DNA of 64,000 nucleotides from Methanobacteriota archaeon (GCA_020725925.1 DYTN01000007.1:16783-80782); one strand, 5' to 3'; positions 1-8,738 are shown, numbered from the stretch's first letter. The notes: generated from the sequence alone by a model not told the origin. Made by a program: numbers and translations.

Positions 1-723
1 GGGCCCATGACCTTGAGCGGCTCGCTCGCGCAGCAGAACGCCGAGCTCCTCGCCGGGCTGGTGCTGCTCCAGAGCATCGACGCGAGCCTCTCGACCGTTT
101 ACTCAGGCAGGGTCTGTGTCATGGATCCGCGGTCCGGGAGGGACCTCTGGGGGACACCCGAGCAATGCCTTGCGGGCGTCGCCATGGTGCAGATCGCTCG
201 CAAGTATGGGATGGTCTCCGACGTGTGCGGTATGAATTCCGACATCCCCGGGTGGGGCCTTCAGATGGGACTGGAGCGCATGATGACCGTGCTCGTGCCC
301 GCGCTGGCTGGTGCGGAGAGCGTGTCCGGGATCGGGACCGGCTGGGAGGGCGCCAGCAGTCTCGAGGCGATGGTGATTGACGACGAGATCCTGAACGACG
401 TTGCCAGGCTGATGCGCGGGATCGATGTGGACGAGGCCACGTTGGGTGTGGACGTCGTCGACAGAGTGGGTCACATGGGCAGCTTCCTGGCCCAGCCGCA
501 CACGATGGAGTATCTCCGCAAGGGCGAGGTCAGGATATCTGAGCTGTGGGACAAGCGCACTTCCGAGGCGGCCGCGAGGGAGGGCAGGAGGGCAGTCGAA
601 GAAGTCGCGAGGGAGCGCGTGAAGGCGATTTTGAAGGAGCACGTGCCCGAGCCCTTGGACAGGGATGTGGACAGGGCCATGACCCAGGTCGTGAAGGAGG
701 CGCAGAGAGCCCTCGTCGGATGA
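1..723 (+). CDS. MttB-family (trimethylamine/betaine-type) methyltransferase, C-terminal part
   Basis: The reading frame is open from base 1, so the gene begins outside the window; about 240 C-terminal residues are present. They match the second half of the MttB superfamily: an entry SLAQQNAELLAGLVLLQ, then LEAMVIDDEILNDVARLMRGI, then GSFLAQPHTMEYLRKGE, and a charged helical tail ending in EHVPEPLDRDVD. Family members move a methyl group from a methylated amine or betaine to a corrinoid protein. The visible part has no in-frame amber codon, so it is probably a non-pyrrolysine (MtgB-like) member, although the substrate cannot be told from sequence. No corrinoid protein gene is visible downstream. 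Confidence 0.85.
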   Translation, partial: GPMTLSGSLAQQNAELLAGLVLLQSIDASLSTVYSGRVCVMDPRSGRDLWGTPEQCLAGVAMVQIARKYGMVSDVCGMNSDIPGWGLQMGLERMMTVLVPALAGAESVSGIGTGWEGASSLEAMVIDDEILNDVARLMRGIDVDEATLGVDVVDRVGHMGSFLAQPHTMEYLRKGEVRISELWDKRTSEAAAREGRRAVEEVARERVKAILKEHVPEPLDRDVDRAMTQVVKEAQRALVG

Positions 724-779
724 CCCAGCTGGCCCTCGCTGTCCACAGAAATTCTGATATAGCTGGTACGACACATACG

Positions 780-1031
780 ATGCCCGTGAATTTTCATCCG
801 ACCTGCTCAGATGTCAAGAGGCAGCGTCTGCTCTGTCCGGTGTGCCTTCACTGGGACCCACGTCCGGAGGACGGCGCCGGGCCTGGGGTCGGCTACTGCA
901 TCAAGCGCGATGTCGTCACGAGGATCAGGTGCGAGTGCAACCTGTTCGAGGAGGCAACCCCGATGAAGGTGGAGGCCCGCAACCGGTCTATCTACGGCCA
1001 GATCGACGAGGGCGGCGGGGAGGAGGAGTAG
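780..1031 (+). CDS. small zinc-binding protein of unknown function
   Basis: An 83-residue protein. It has a CPVC pair near the start, a single Cys in GVGYC, and an RCEC pair, which is a plausible zinc site. The C-terminus (ARNRSIYGQIDEGGGEEE) is acidic and probably disordered. I chose the ATG at 780. An ATG at 720 overlaps the stop of the methyltransferase gene (ATGA) and would add 20 residues without obvious conservation features. I do not recognise the family. It sits directly behind the methyltransferase gene and may be co-transcribed with it. Confidence 0.6.
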   Translation: MPVNFHPTCSDVKRQRLLCPVCLHWDPRPEDGAGPGVGYCIKRDVVTRIRCECNLFEEATPMKVEARNRSIYGQIDEGGGEEE

Positions 1032-1049
1032 GCAGGGGTTGCCAGCCAC

Positions 1050-1060
1050 AAAAACATTAA
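1050..1060 (+). promoter_or_regulatory. weak TATA-like box before the glmU-like gene
   Basis: An AT-rich stretch (aacattaag) lies about 45 bases before the ATG at 1101, in otherwise GC-rich sequence. It fits an archaeal TATA box with a short leader. This is assigned on composition and position only. Confidence 0.4.
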
Positions 1061-1100
1061 GTGGCCGCGGTCATGTAGCTTCTGGTCTGGTGGGTCTCCG

Positions 1101-2291
1101 ATGAAGGCTGTGATTCTGGCTGCTGGTGAGGGGATGAGGCTGCGGCCTCTGACCGTCTCCGAGCCCAAGGTGATGATACCCGTCGCGAACCGTCCCATAC
1201 TCGAGTACGTCGTGGACTCGCTCGTCAAGAACGACGTGCACGACGTAGTGATGGTCGTCGGCTACCGCAAGGAGCGGATCATGTCCCACTTCGAGGACGG
1301 GAAGAAGTTCGGGGCGAGGATCGAGTATGTCGTCCAGGACAAGCAGCTCGGGAACGGGCACGCGCTCCTGTCGGCGAAGGACCGCCTTTCAGATGAGTTC
1401 ATGGTACTTCCAGGCGACAACGTCATAGACTCCCGCGCGGTGGGCGACCTGCTCAGGTCTGGGGCGTGCCCGAGCGCGCTCGTGGTCGAGAGCGAGAACC
1501 CGTCGAAGTACGGCGTCGTCACGCTGGAGAAGGGGGAGATCAAGAGCGTCCACGAGAAGCCAGCGGAGATGATCTCGAACATAATCCTGACGGGCATGTA
1601 CTGCCTGACAGACAGGATATTCCAGTTCATCGAGCAGTGCATATCGGAGGGGGAGTACGGGCTCAGCAACGCCGTCCAGCTGAGCCTGGGCGCGCAGGCC
1701 GTGACCCCGGTGTTCTCGGACGGCCTGTGGATTGACGCCGTGTACCCGTGGGACCTGCTGGAGCTGAACTCGGCCGCGCTGGAGAACCTGGCCGTGCGCA
1801 CCTCAGGGAAGATCGAGTCCCAGGTGGCCCTCGCCGGCCCGATAGGGATAGGCGAGGAGACCGTGATCAGGGCGGGCACGACCATCTACGGGCCCGTGCT
1901 GATCGGGGACGGGTGCGACATCGGGCCCAACGTGACGATCTTCCCGTCGACCAGCATAGGGAACAGCGTGACGATCGAGCCGTACACGATGGTCAAGAAC
2001 AGCGTGCTCATGAGCAACTGCAGCATCGGCGCTCACTCCTACCTGTCGCACTGCGTGCTCGGGTACGGCGTGAAGTCGCAGTCCCACCTGATGGCCCCGG
2101 GGGCGGAGGCCTATGTGAACATCTCGGACGAGTTCTTCAAAGTGCCTCACATCGGGTCCATCCTGGGCGAGGACACGAGCTTCGGGACGGGCGTCGCCAT
2201 CGAGCCTGGGACCGTCGTCGGTGCCGGGTGCAAGGTCTCGAGCGGCTCTAGGATCACGAGGAACCTTCCGAACCGCTCACTGGTCACATAG
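1101..2291 (+). CDS. glmU: bifunctional sugar-1-phosphate nucleotidylyltransferase/acetyltransferase (GlmU-like)
   Basis: 396 residues. The N-terminal nucleotidyltransferase domain opens with the nucleotide-binding motif LAAGEGMRLRPLT and the substrate lysine in EPKVMIPV (residues 6-28). From about residue 245 a left-handed beta-helix of hexapeptide repeats runs (IGIGEETVIRAGTTIYGP and following turns), typical of the acetyltransferase half. Archaeal proteins of this type make UDP-GlcNAc from glucosamine-1-phosphate. The GlmS gene begins 12 bases downstream, which supports that pathway. A glucose-1-phosphate thymidylyltransferase specificity cannot be excluded from sequence alone. Confidence 0.88.
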   Translation: MKAVILAAGEGMRLRPLTVSEPKVMIPVANRPILEYVVDSLVKNDVHDVVMVVGYRKERIMSHFEDGKKFGARIEYVVQDKQLGNGHALLSAKDRLSDEFMVLPGDNVIDSRAVGDLLRSGACPSALVVESENPSKYGVVTLEKGEIKSVHEKPAEMISNIILTGMYCLTDRIFQFIEQCISEGEYGLSNAVQLSLGAQAVTPVFSDGLWIDAVYPWDLLELNSAALENLAVRTSGKIESQVALAGPIGIGEETVIRAGTTIYGPVLIGDGCDIGPNVTIFPSTSIGNSVTIEPYTMVKNSVLMSNCSIGAHSYLSHCVLGYGVKSQSHLMAPGAEAYVNISDEFFKVPHIGSILGEDTSFGTGVAIEPGTVVGAGCKVSSGSRITRNLPNRSLVT

Positions 2292-2303
2292 GGAGCAACG
2301 GGG

Positions 2304-4094
2304 ATGTGCGGGATAGTCGGATACGCTGGCAGGCGCGAGGCGCAGCCTATACTCCTTGACTGCCTTAAGCGGCTGGAGTACAGGGGTTACGACTCGGCGG
2401 GCATAGCAGTCGCAGGCAAGGGGCTGCAGCTGTTCAAGTCGAAGGGCGAGATCGCGGTGCTCGAGTCGAAGATGCCCCGGATGCCGGGGACCGTCGGGAT
2501 CGCGCACACGAGGTGGGCCACGCAAGGCAAGCCCACGACGGAGAACGCGCATCCGCTCGACGACTGCTCTCACAGGCTGGCCATCGTGCACAACGGCATC
2601 ATAAGCAACTTCATGGGGTTGAAGGAGTCCCTGGTGAAGGACGGGCACAGGTTCGCCAGTGAGACGGACACCGAGGTCTTCGCGCACTTGGTCGAGTCCG
2701 AGCTGAAGGGCGACCTCGTGGACGCCGTCTCGAAGGCGCTCAGGCAGGTCGAGGGCACATACGCCTTCGCTGTCGTGGCCGCGGACCGGAGCGAGATCGT
2801 GGCGACCAGGCGGGAGAGCCCTCTGGTCGTCGGCCTGGGAGAGGGGGAGAACTTCCTCGCGAGCGACGTGACGGCCCTGTTGAAGTACACCAACCGTGTC
2901 GTCTACATCCAGGACGACGAGGTCGTCCGGGTCACGATGGACTCGGTGTCGATCCGCGGTCCCAGCGGGGAGCTGGTCGAGCGCGAGGCGCAGAAGATCA
3001 CATGGAGCCTCGAGGATGCGGAGAAGGGCGGGTATCCTCACTTCATGCTGAAGGAGATATTCGAGCAGCCTGACGCCATCCACGACTCCCTGCTCGGGAG
3101 GATCGAGACGCTCGAGACGGAGCCGTTCTTCCAGGGGGACAGCTTCACCAGCGTCAAGGTGGTCGCGTGCGGCACGTCGTATCATGCGGGGCTCGTCGGG
3201 AAGTACATCATCGAGGAGCTCGCGAAGATCCCCACCACGGTCCAGATATCCTCTGAGTACAGGTACTCCCCGGTCGCGAGGGAGAGCCCGCTCGTGGTGC
3301 TCATCACCCAGAGCGGCGAGACCGCGGACACATTGGGCGCCGCGAGGGAGGCGAGGAAGAGGGGCAACAAGACCGTGGGCATAGCGAACGTCGTGGGCTC
3401 GGCCATCACGCGCGAGGTGGACCACGTGATATACACACGGGCGGGGCCGGAGATAGGCGTGGCCGCGACGAAGACCTTCGCGACGCAGCTCGCGGCGCTG
3501 TATCTCTTGGCTATGGACCTCGGGGTCCAGAACCGGGTGCTGACGGCCCAGGCGAAGAGGTCCATCACGGGCTCTCTAAGGAACCTCCCCAGGGCTGTCC
3601 AGGATGTGTTGAACCAGGCGCACCTGATCGAGGCCCTCGCGAACAAGTACTCGGGTGCGAAGGACATGTTCTTCATCGGAAGGGGGATCAACTACCCCGT
3701 CGCCTTGGAGGGCGCGCTCAAGACCAAGGAGATATCGTACGTCCACGGGGAGGGGTTCCCCGCCGGGGAGCTCAAGCACGGGCCCTTGGCGCTCATCTCG
3801 AAGGAATCGCCCGTGGTGGCCATCGCGGTCAAGGACCACACCTACGAGAGGATGCTCGGGAACATAAGCGAGTGTTCCGCCAGAGGAAGCCCAGTGATAG
3901 CGGTGGCGTTCGAAGGGGACACGGAGATAGCGAAGTACGTGGACGATACCATCCGCGTGCGGGAGATCCCGCCGATATTCGCGCCCGTGCCCATCATTGT
4001 GGTGCTCCAGCTGTGGGCATACTACCTGGCAAAGGCGAAGGGATGCCCGATTGACAAGCCGAGGAACATCGCCAAGACGGTGACCGTCGAGTGA
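2304..4094 (+). CDS. glmS: glutamine--fructose-6-phosphate aminotransferase (isomerizing)
   Basis: 596 residues, the usual length. Met is followed by the catalytic Cys of the N-terminal glutamine amidotransferase domain (MCGIVGYAG). Typical amidotransferase motifs follow (GYDSAGIAV, HTRWATQG, HNGIISN). Two SIS domains come after it (VVACGTSYHAGL near residue 290, and the second around ALEGALKTKEISYVHGEGF). The C-terminus KPRNIAKTVTVE is the conserved end of GlmS. It makes glucosamine-6-phosphate and forms a two-gene operon with the GlmU-like gene. Confidence 0.96.
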   Translation: MCGIVGYAGRREAQPILLDCLKRLEYRGYDSAGIAVAGKGLQLFKSKGEIAVLESKMPRMPGTVGIAHTRWATQGKPTTENAHPLDDCSHRLAIVHNGIISNFMGLKESLVKDGHRFASETDTEVFAHLVESELKGDLVDAVSKALRQVEGTYAFAVVAADRSEIVATRRESPLVVGLGEGENFLASDVTALLKYTNRVVYIQDDEVVRVTMDSVSIRGPSGELVEREAQKITWSLEDAEKGGYPHFMLKEIFEQPDAIHDSLLGRIETLETEPFFQGDSFTSVKVVACGTSYHAGLVGKYIIEELAKIPTTVQISSEYRYSPVARESPLVVLITQSGETADTLGAAREARKRGNKTVGIANVVGSAITREVDHVIYTRAGPEIGVAATKTFATQLAALYLLAMDLGVQNRVLTAQAKRSITGSLRNLPRAVQDVLNQAHLIEALANKYSGAKDMFFIGRGINYPVALEGALKTKEISYVHGEGFPAGELKHGPLALISKESPVVAIAVKDHTYERMLGNISECSARGSPVIAVAFEGDTEIAKYVDDTIRVREIPPIFAPVPIIVVLQLWAYYLAKAKGCPIDKPRNIAKTVTVE

Positions 4095-4102
4095 CCGCCC
4101 GG

Positions 4103-5110
4103 TCAGGCGAGCCGCTCCGGGCAGATGGGCCTCCGGGAGCAGTGGACGCACTTCCCGGGCCTGTTGTGGTTCCTGTGCACATCGCCGGTCTTTGAGATCT
4201 CGCGCATCTCCGCGAGCTTCTCCAGCAGGACCTTCTTGAGGTCCTCGTTGTACTCGATCTCGTGCTCATGCTCCGGGTACTTGAGCAGCCCGTACGGAGG
4301 AGCTCTCCCCTTCGTCTCCTCGATGAGAAGGCAGTATGCGGCGATCTGGAGTATGTGTGAGAAGAGCGGCCCTCGCGGAGTCCTCCCCGTCTTCTCCTCG
4401 ACCGGGATGACATTGTCGTTCATCTTGATGACGTAGTCTGGCCTGCCCGTCAGCCCGTGTTTCTCCGACTTGAACACCATGGAGTTGTCGAGGTCTATGT
4501 ACTCTATCTTCCCATCTACTCTGAACTCCTTCCTGAGCCCTTCCACAATATCTGTCGAGCGGAGGGATCTGTAGAGGAAGAACGACGCCCCGACCAGCCA
4601 CGCCACTGCGACCGCCTCAAGCGCCTCCGCCAGCCTGATGTCCTTGATCAGGAACGCAACCGCGCTCACAGCTACGATCACGGCAACTATCGCGAAGATG
4701 AGGATGATTTTCTCGTACTCGACGACGGAGCTCTGGATCGTCGACTTGGCAGACTTGTACAGGAAGAAGAGAGCCGCGAGCACCCATATGAGGGCTACAA
4801 CGCCCAGTATCTGGGATATCGTGACTGATTCCTTGAGCGGGAGGAGTTCGAGGCCGATGATCGCCGTCACCGTCGCAACTATCGCCCACCAGAACACGAG
4901 CTTCTCGGACTCGCGTGCAGTCCTCTCACCGGAATCTATCTTCCACAGGGACCTGCCCAGGCGGTCGTGCCCCTTGATCCCCTGCGCCAGCCCCTCGCTC
5001 TCGCCCTCGAACTCCGAGCTCAGCCACCAGCTCAGGGGACAGTAGCTGTACTTCTCCAGGTCCCCCGCTGATATGTACTTGGCCGAGGTTCGGTTCATCC
5101 GGGGAATCAT
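4103..5110 (-). CDS. Cas4-like PD-(D/E)XK nuclease with internal membrane segments
   Basis: 335 residues. The N-terminus (YISAGDLEKYSYCPLSWWL) carries one Cys at residue 24, and the C-terminus (CVHCSRRPICPERLA) carries three. This is the Cas4-type arrangement for an iron-sulfur cluster. The nuclease core is complete: GRPDYVI, then PVEEKTG (E-x-K), then QIAAYCLLIEE. Unusually, four hydrophobic helices in two hairpins (roughly residues 70-190) separate the first Cys from the core, so the nuclease should be membrane-anchored. No cas1, cas2 or repeat array lies nearby. The CDIN1-like nuclease gene ends 12 bases upstream on the same strand. A start at 5098 (MNRTS) is also possible. Confidence 0.75.
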   Translation of the reverse strand: MIPRMNRTSAKYISAGDLEKYSYCPLSWWLSSEFEGESEGLAQGIKGHDRLGRSLWKIDSGERTARESEKLVFWWAIVATVTAIIGLELLPLKESVTISQILGVVALIWVLAALFFLYKSAKSTIQSSVVEYEKIILIFAIVAVIVAVSAVAFLIKDIRLAEALEAVAVAWLVGASFFLYRSLRSTDIVEGLRKEFRVDGKIEYIDLDNSMVFKSEKHGLTGRPDYVIKMNDNVIPVEEKTGRTPRGPLFSHILQIAAYCLLIEETKGRAPPYGLLKYPEHEHEIEYNEDLKKVLLEKLAEMREISKTGDVHRNHNRPGKCVHCSRRPICPERLA

Positions 5111-5122
5111 GCTTGCCTAGTC

Positions 5123-5908
5123 CTAAGAACCTTTCCACCCGATCTTGTCGCGCTCGCAGTCGTCGAAGAAGGTGCCTGGGAGGAGCACGATGCCCTCCGG
5201 GGGCTCGATTCCCTCAAGGAACCCGAACCAGTAGACGACCGCGCCCGGGCCGAAGATGTCTGTGTAAGGCTTGAGCTGCCTACGGACGTTCTTTCTGAGC
5301 TCGATCTCGTCCCCGAAGGACGCCTTGGATTCGATCCAGCAGACCTTCGTGCCGTCGATATGTATGGGCTTGTCAAGGAGGCAGTCAGGGGTCTTCTTGT
5401 GTGTGTTCCTGAGGTCCTCCTCGGTCCTGTACGTTATGCCCCTCTTGTCCAGCCACTCGTGGAGCTTCCTCTCGCCCCACACGCCTCTGTCGGTCTGTAT
5501 CTGGGCGCCCCTGGGTGAGTAGACCATGTCCTCCTCGTCTATCTGCTGGAACTCCTTCTTGAGCCTCTTGTCGTGGCAGGTGTTCGGGTCTCGGATGTAC
5601 TTCCAGTACTGCTTCCTCGTGAGGTGTATCTCCGGTGCCATCATCAGCCCGAGCAGCACGGGCGGGAAGTTGATCTGCCTCGCGATGCGGGCTATCGGCG
5701 TGCCCCTCCGCCACTCCTTCGCGATCTTCTTGATGTCCTTCTTGACGATGTAGAACCTCCTCGTGGCGTCCCTGACGGTCCTCTGGGTGTAGAGCACCAA
5801 GAGGAACTCTCGGTCCATGCCGAGCTTCTTGGCGAGGTAGTCTATGTCGTGTGCCTTTCTGAGCTGAGAATAGATGTCTCTATAGTCTTCGAACTTCATC
5901 AGTGTCAC
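5123..5908 (-). CDS. CDIN1 (C15orf41)-like TPD-domain nuclease
   Basis: 261 residues. The N-terminal half is basic and helical with helix-turn-helix-like repeats (RRGTPIARIARQINFPPVLL). The C-terminal half has a restriction-endonuclease-like core: GVWGERKLHEWLDKRG, the name-giving KKTPDCLLD, and WIESKASFGD, which supplies the E-x-K catalytic pair. This matches the archaeal and eukaryotic CDAN1-interacting nuclease 1 family. Its archaeal role is not known to me. It is the first gene of a probable two-gene operon with the membrane Cas4-like nuclease. A start at 5899 (MKFEDY) is equally possible. Confidence 0.8.
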   Translation of the reverse strand: MTLMKFEDYRDIYSQLRKAHDIDYLAKKLGMDREFLLVLYTQRTVRDATRRFYIVKKDIKKIAKEWRRGTPIARIARQINFPPVLLGLMMAPEIHLTRKQYWKYIRDPNTCHDKRLKKEFQQIDEEDMVYSPRGAQIQTDRGVWGERKLHEWLDKRGITYRTEEDLRNTHKKTPDCLLDKPIHIDGTKVCWIESKASFGDEIELRKNVRRQLKPYTDIFGPGAVVYWFGFLEGIEPPEGIVLLPGTFFDDCERDKIGWKGS

Positions 5909-6106
5909 AGTCCAGCCTAGCGCTGAACGATCCGTTCAATCCGCTTCTGTTTGCGCCTGTTATATTCTCAGTCTACTTATGCCTTTGCGGCCGACCGCCA
6001 CATTCTCCCTGCCTGGTTGGCCCAAACATTAATGCTGCACAAGCTTGAAATGCGCACAAGTCATGGCCATCCTGCCGTTCTATGCGGCTTTTGGGAGGTG
6101 CTTGGA

Positions 6107-7204
6107 TTGCCTGAGAGTGGTGTCCGAAGGGTCATCCTGCCAGCGCGGTACGTCCAAGGCTCGGGCGTGCTCAGCCAGCTGGGGTCCCACGTTAGGCAGT
6201 ACGGCACGAGGCCCTTCGTGGTCGCCGGGCGGACGAGCTTCTCCAAGGTCAAGGCTCGGGTCCAGGCGAGCCTCCTGGCCGCGGGGGTTCCTGTGGTCGC
6301 CTACGACGACAGCGTGGGCGAGTGCACAATGGCCAAGATAAACGAAATCGCCGCTCGGGCCGATGAGCTAGATGTCGACGTGGTCGTCGGCTGCGGCGGG
6401 GGCAAGGCCGTCGACACCGCCAAAGCCGTGGCTGAGAAGCTGCACGTGCCTGCCATCACTGTTCCCACGCAGTGCGCGACCAATGCGGACGGCATGGCCG
6501 ATGCGGTCATATTCACGGAGGACCACAGGTTCGTCCAGGACCTGTACCTGAGCAGGGCGCCTGTGCTCGTGCTCGTCGACACCGACGTGGTCGCCCGAGC
6601 GCCGCCCCAGTACCTCGTGCAGGGCATGGGCGACGCGCTCGCGAGCGCCTTCGAGAAGCCGGCATACGCGGCGTCCCAGCGCATGAAGAAGGCTGCGGAC
6701 CAGGCCACCGAGGCCGCGCTCGAGGTCAACCTGAGATGCTTCTCGGTGCTCATGGCTCACGGCCTCCAGGCCAAGAAGGATGTCGAGGCTGGGAAGGTGA
6801 CGGACTCGGTCGAGGCCGTGGTCGAGGCCATCAAGCTGATGAGCGGGTTCGGATTCGGTGGCGGAGGATGCGCCGCGGCACACGCGGTACACAACGGCCT
6901 CACCATCATCCCAGGGATTGCGCGCAAGCACGGCGAGATCGTTGCCTACGGCGTCCTCGTCCAGATGGTCCTCGAGAAGCGGCAGATGGGCGAGATCGAG
7001 CGGGTCATGCGCTGGTGCAAATCGCTCGGGCTCCCCACTCGGCTGAGGGACCTCGGGGAGATCGACCGGGGCCAGCTGTTGGCCGCCGCCGAGAAGGCCT
7101 GCGACCCGACCGACTCGATGAGCTCCATGCCCTTCGCGGTCACCCCGAGGATGGTCCTGGAGGCAATCGAGGAAGTCGAGAGGCTCGGAACGGCTCTGTC
7201 GTAG
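6107..7204 (+). CDS. gldA: glycerol dehydrogenase (GldA family)
   Basis: 365 residues from a TTG at 6107, preceded by GGAGGTG at 6094-6100. The frame is open further upstream to 5951, but that part has no family similarity, and 365 is the usual length. Features of the iron/zinc-dependent alcohol dehydrogenase fold are the opening VILPARYVQGSGVLSQLG, the NAD-binding GCGGGKAVDTAKAVAEKL, and the substrate loop TVPTQCATNADGMADAV. The metal ligands are Asp in QGMGDALASAFE and His residues in AAAHAVHNGLT and RKHGEIVAYG. It oxidises glycerol to dihydroxyacetone. Glycerol-1-phosphate dehydrogenase is related, but the loop fits GldA better. Confidence 0.85.
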   Translation: MPESGVRRVILPARYVQGSGVLSQLGSHVRQYGTRPFVVAGRTSFSKVKARVQASLLAAGVPVVAYDDSVGECTMAKINEIAARADELDVDVVVGCGGGKAVDTAKAVAEKLHVPAITVPTQCATNADGMADAVIFTEDHRFVQDLYLSRAPVLVLVDTDVVARAPPQYLVQGMGDALASAFEKPAYAASQRMKKAADQATEAALEVNLRCFSVLMAHGLQAKKDVEAGKVTDSVEAVVEAIKLMSGFGFGGGGCAAAHAVHNGLTIIPGIARKHGEIVAYGVLVQMVLEKRQMGEIERVMRWCKSLGLPTRLRDLGEIDRGQLLAAAEKACDPTDSMSSMPFAVTPRMVLEAIEEVERLGTALS

Positions 7205-7258
7205 ATTGTCGCGCCGTCAGGGCGGCGTCTGCTGGCCTGCTGGCCAGGACCAGCAAGG

Positions 7259-7266
7259 CTATATAT
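7259..7266 (+). promoter_or_regulatory. TATA box for the membrane zinc-ribbon gene
   Basis: The sequence ctatatat stands in GC-rich surroundings about 75 bases before the ATG at 7340. It would place transcription start near 7290. A purine-rich ribosome-binding site (GAGGAGG) follows shortly before the start codon. Confidence 0.65.
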
Positions 7267-7339
7267 CGCCATCACGATTCTTGACCCGAGGCCGCTTCTT
7301 GCGGCTGAAGAAGGGATGACTTAGAGGAGGCATTCGAAA

Positions 7340-7969
7340 ATGAGCAGTCCGATAAGTACTATCATTGCGCCTGCTGCGAGCCCGCCGTGGTTGCCCAGGG
7401 AAGTCGCCGAGGGCCGCAAGTTCGCCTGGTGGGCGCAGATGTCGTTCTTTGGCATGGCGTTCATATGGTTTCTGCTTGCCATCGTGTCGATAGTCCTGTA
7501 TGTGGACAACGGAGGCAGGGGAGCGCTCGTCGTGGGCGTCTTCGGGTTCTTCGCCATGCTGATATGCTTCACGGCCGCCGTGTTCGAGAGGAAGACCGTA
7601 ATAGACGCGATCGACCAGGGGAGGTTCCACGACGCGAAGAACGACAGCATCGTGTGGATCATCTTCGGGCTCGTCGGGTTCGTCATACCTGCGCTGTTCC
7701 TTATCCTCACCTATGCCAAGCTCGGGGACGCGCTCGCTGCCCAAGCGCCAGTGGGCTACCAGCCATACTCCCCGGGCACGGTCCAGGTGCAGCAGCCGGC
7801 CCCGTACGCGCCACCGCCCGCACCGATCCAGCCCCCGCCCGTCCCGCAGGCACCGCCGCCAGCTGCAGCGGCGCACCACGCGACTCCGATGGTCAGGTGC
7901 AAGAACTGCAACGTGCAGTACCCGGTGTTCATGCATTCGTGCCCGAACTGCGGCGCCCCGAAAGAGTGA
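7340..7969 (+). CDS. membrane protein with proline-rich linker and C-terminal zinc ribbon
   Basis: 209 residues. Three hydrophobic helices occupy roughly residues 30-135 (FFGMAFIWFLLAIVSIVL, LVVGVFGFFAMLICFTA, WIIFGLVGFVIPALFLIL). A long Pro/Ala/Gln-rich linker (about 140-185) leads to a zinc ribbon VRCKNCNVQYPVF with CPNCGAPKE at the C-terminus. It has its own TATA box. Proteins with this layout are common in archaea and lack an assigned function. The zinc ribbon probably faces the cytoplasm and may bind a partner. Confidence 0.8.
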   Translation: MSSPISTIIAPAASPPWLPREVAEGRKFAWWAQMSFFGMAFIWFLLAIVSIVLYVDNGGRGALVVGVFGFFAMLICFTAAVFERKTVIDAIDQGRFHDAKNDSIVWIIFGLVGFVIPALFLILTYAKLGDALAAQAPVGYQPYSPGTVQVQQPAPYAPPPAPIQPPPVPQAPPPAAAAHHATPMVRCKNCNVQYPVFMHSCPNCGAPKE

Positions 7970-8021
7970 AGCTATCTCCTCCATCGGCCATTCTGCGTTC
8001 CCACAGGGCCCAGTGAACACC

Positions 8022-8738
8022 ATGACAGAGATGCTCTACATGAAGGACGTCGATTCAAACTACATCAGGGAGTTCGACGCGAGGGTTCTCGAGCGAGGGT
8101 TCGACTTCGTGGTCCTGGACAGGACCGCCTTCTATCCCCTTGGTGGGGGGCAACCGTCGGACACCGGACACCTCGAGTGGCCAGGCGGGAAGGCAGAGGT
8201 GCGCGAGGTGACCAAGAAGGAGGGCGTGAGGCACCACCTGGTCCAGAACCCTGATATCGTCCCCGAGATCGTACACGGCGTGCTCAACTGGGAGCGCAGG
8301 TATGCTCACATGAAGATGCACACGGCGCAGCACATCGTCTCGGGCGTGGTCTACGATCTGTACAAGGCCAGGACCGTTGGCAACCAGCTGTATCACGACA
8401 GGTCGAGGATAGATTTCGCCCCTGTCAAGTTCACGGACGAGATGCTCGCGGAAGTGGAGAGGAAGTGCAACGAGGTCCTCTCTACGGGCGCGAAGGTCGA
8501 GATCTGCACGGCAGCGCGGGCCGAGCTCGAACAGACGGTTGATTCTCAGAGGGCCAACTTGGACCTGCTGCCGAAGTCCGTCCAGGACCTCAGGGTCGTC
8601 AAGGTGGAGGAGTTCGACGTGTGCCCCTGTGCCGGCACTCATGTGAGATCCCTCGCCGAAATCGGCAAGGTGAGGATCACGAAGTGCGAGAACAAGGGGA
8701 AGGACAGGGAGAGGGTCACTTACGAGCTCGTCGCCTGA
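8022..8738 (+). CDS. alaX: alanyl-tRNA editing protein AlaX
   Basis: 238 residues from the ATG at 8022; the open frame extends upstream only as a shadow of the preceding gene. The protein matches the editing domain of alanyl-tRNA synthetase. It has FYPLGGGQPSDTG near residue 35, the zinc-binding MKMHTAQHIVSGV (HxxxH) near residue 100, and the second metal half CPCAGTHVRSLAEIG near residue 205. AlaX deacylates Ser-tRNA(Ala) or Gly-tRNA(Ala) in trans. The length suits the AlaX-M type. Confidence 0.92.
   Translation: MTEMLYMKDVDSNYIREFDARVLERGFDFVVLDRTAFYPLGGGQPSDTGHLEWPGGKAEVREVTKKEGVRHHLVQNPDIVPEIVHGVLNWERRYAHMKMHTAQHIVSGVVYDLYKARTVGNQLYHDRSRIDFAPVKFTDEMLAEVERKCNEVLSTGAKVEICTAARAELEQTVDSQRANLDLLPKSVQDLRVVKVEEFDVCPCAGTHVRSLAEIGKVRITKCENKGKDRERVTYELVA

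Noticed and set aside
546..779. Longer start for the small zinc protein inside the methyltransferase gene
   Set aside because: The extra residues are the out-of-frame shadow of the conserved methyltransferase; the ATG at 780 is more economical.
4103..5110. A CRISPR-Cas locus
   Set aside because: The Cas4-like protein stands alone. No cas1, cas2, effector gene or repeat-spacer array was seen anywhere in the window.
5951..6106. N-terminal extension of glycerol dehydrogenase
   Set aside because: The frame is open, but the sequence has no family similarity, and a TTG with GGAGGTG at the right distance gives the normal length.
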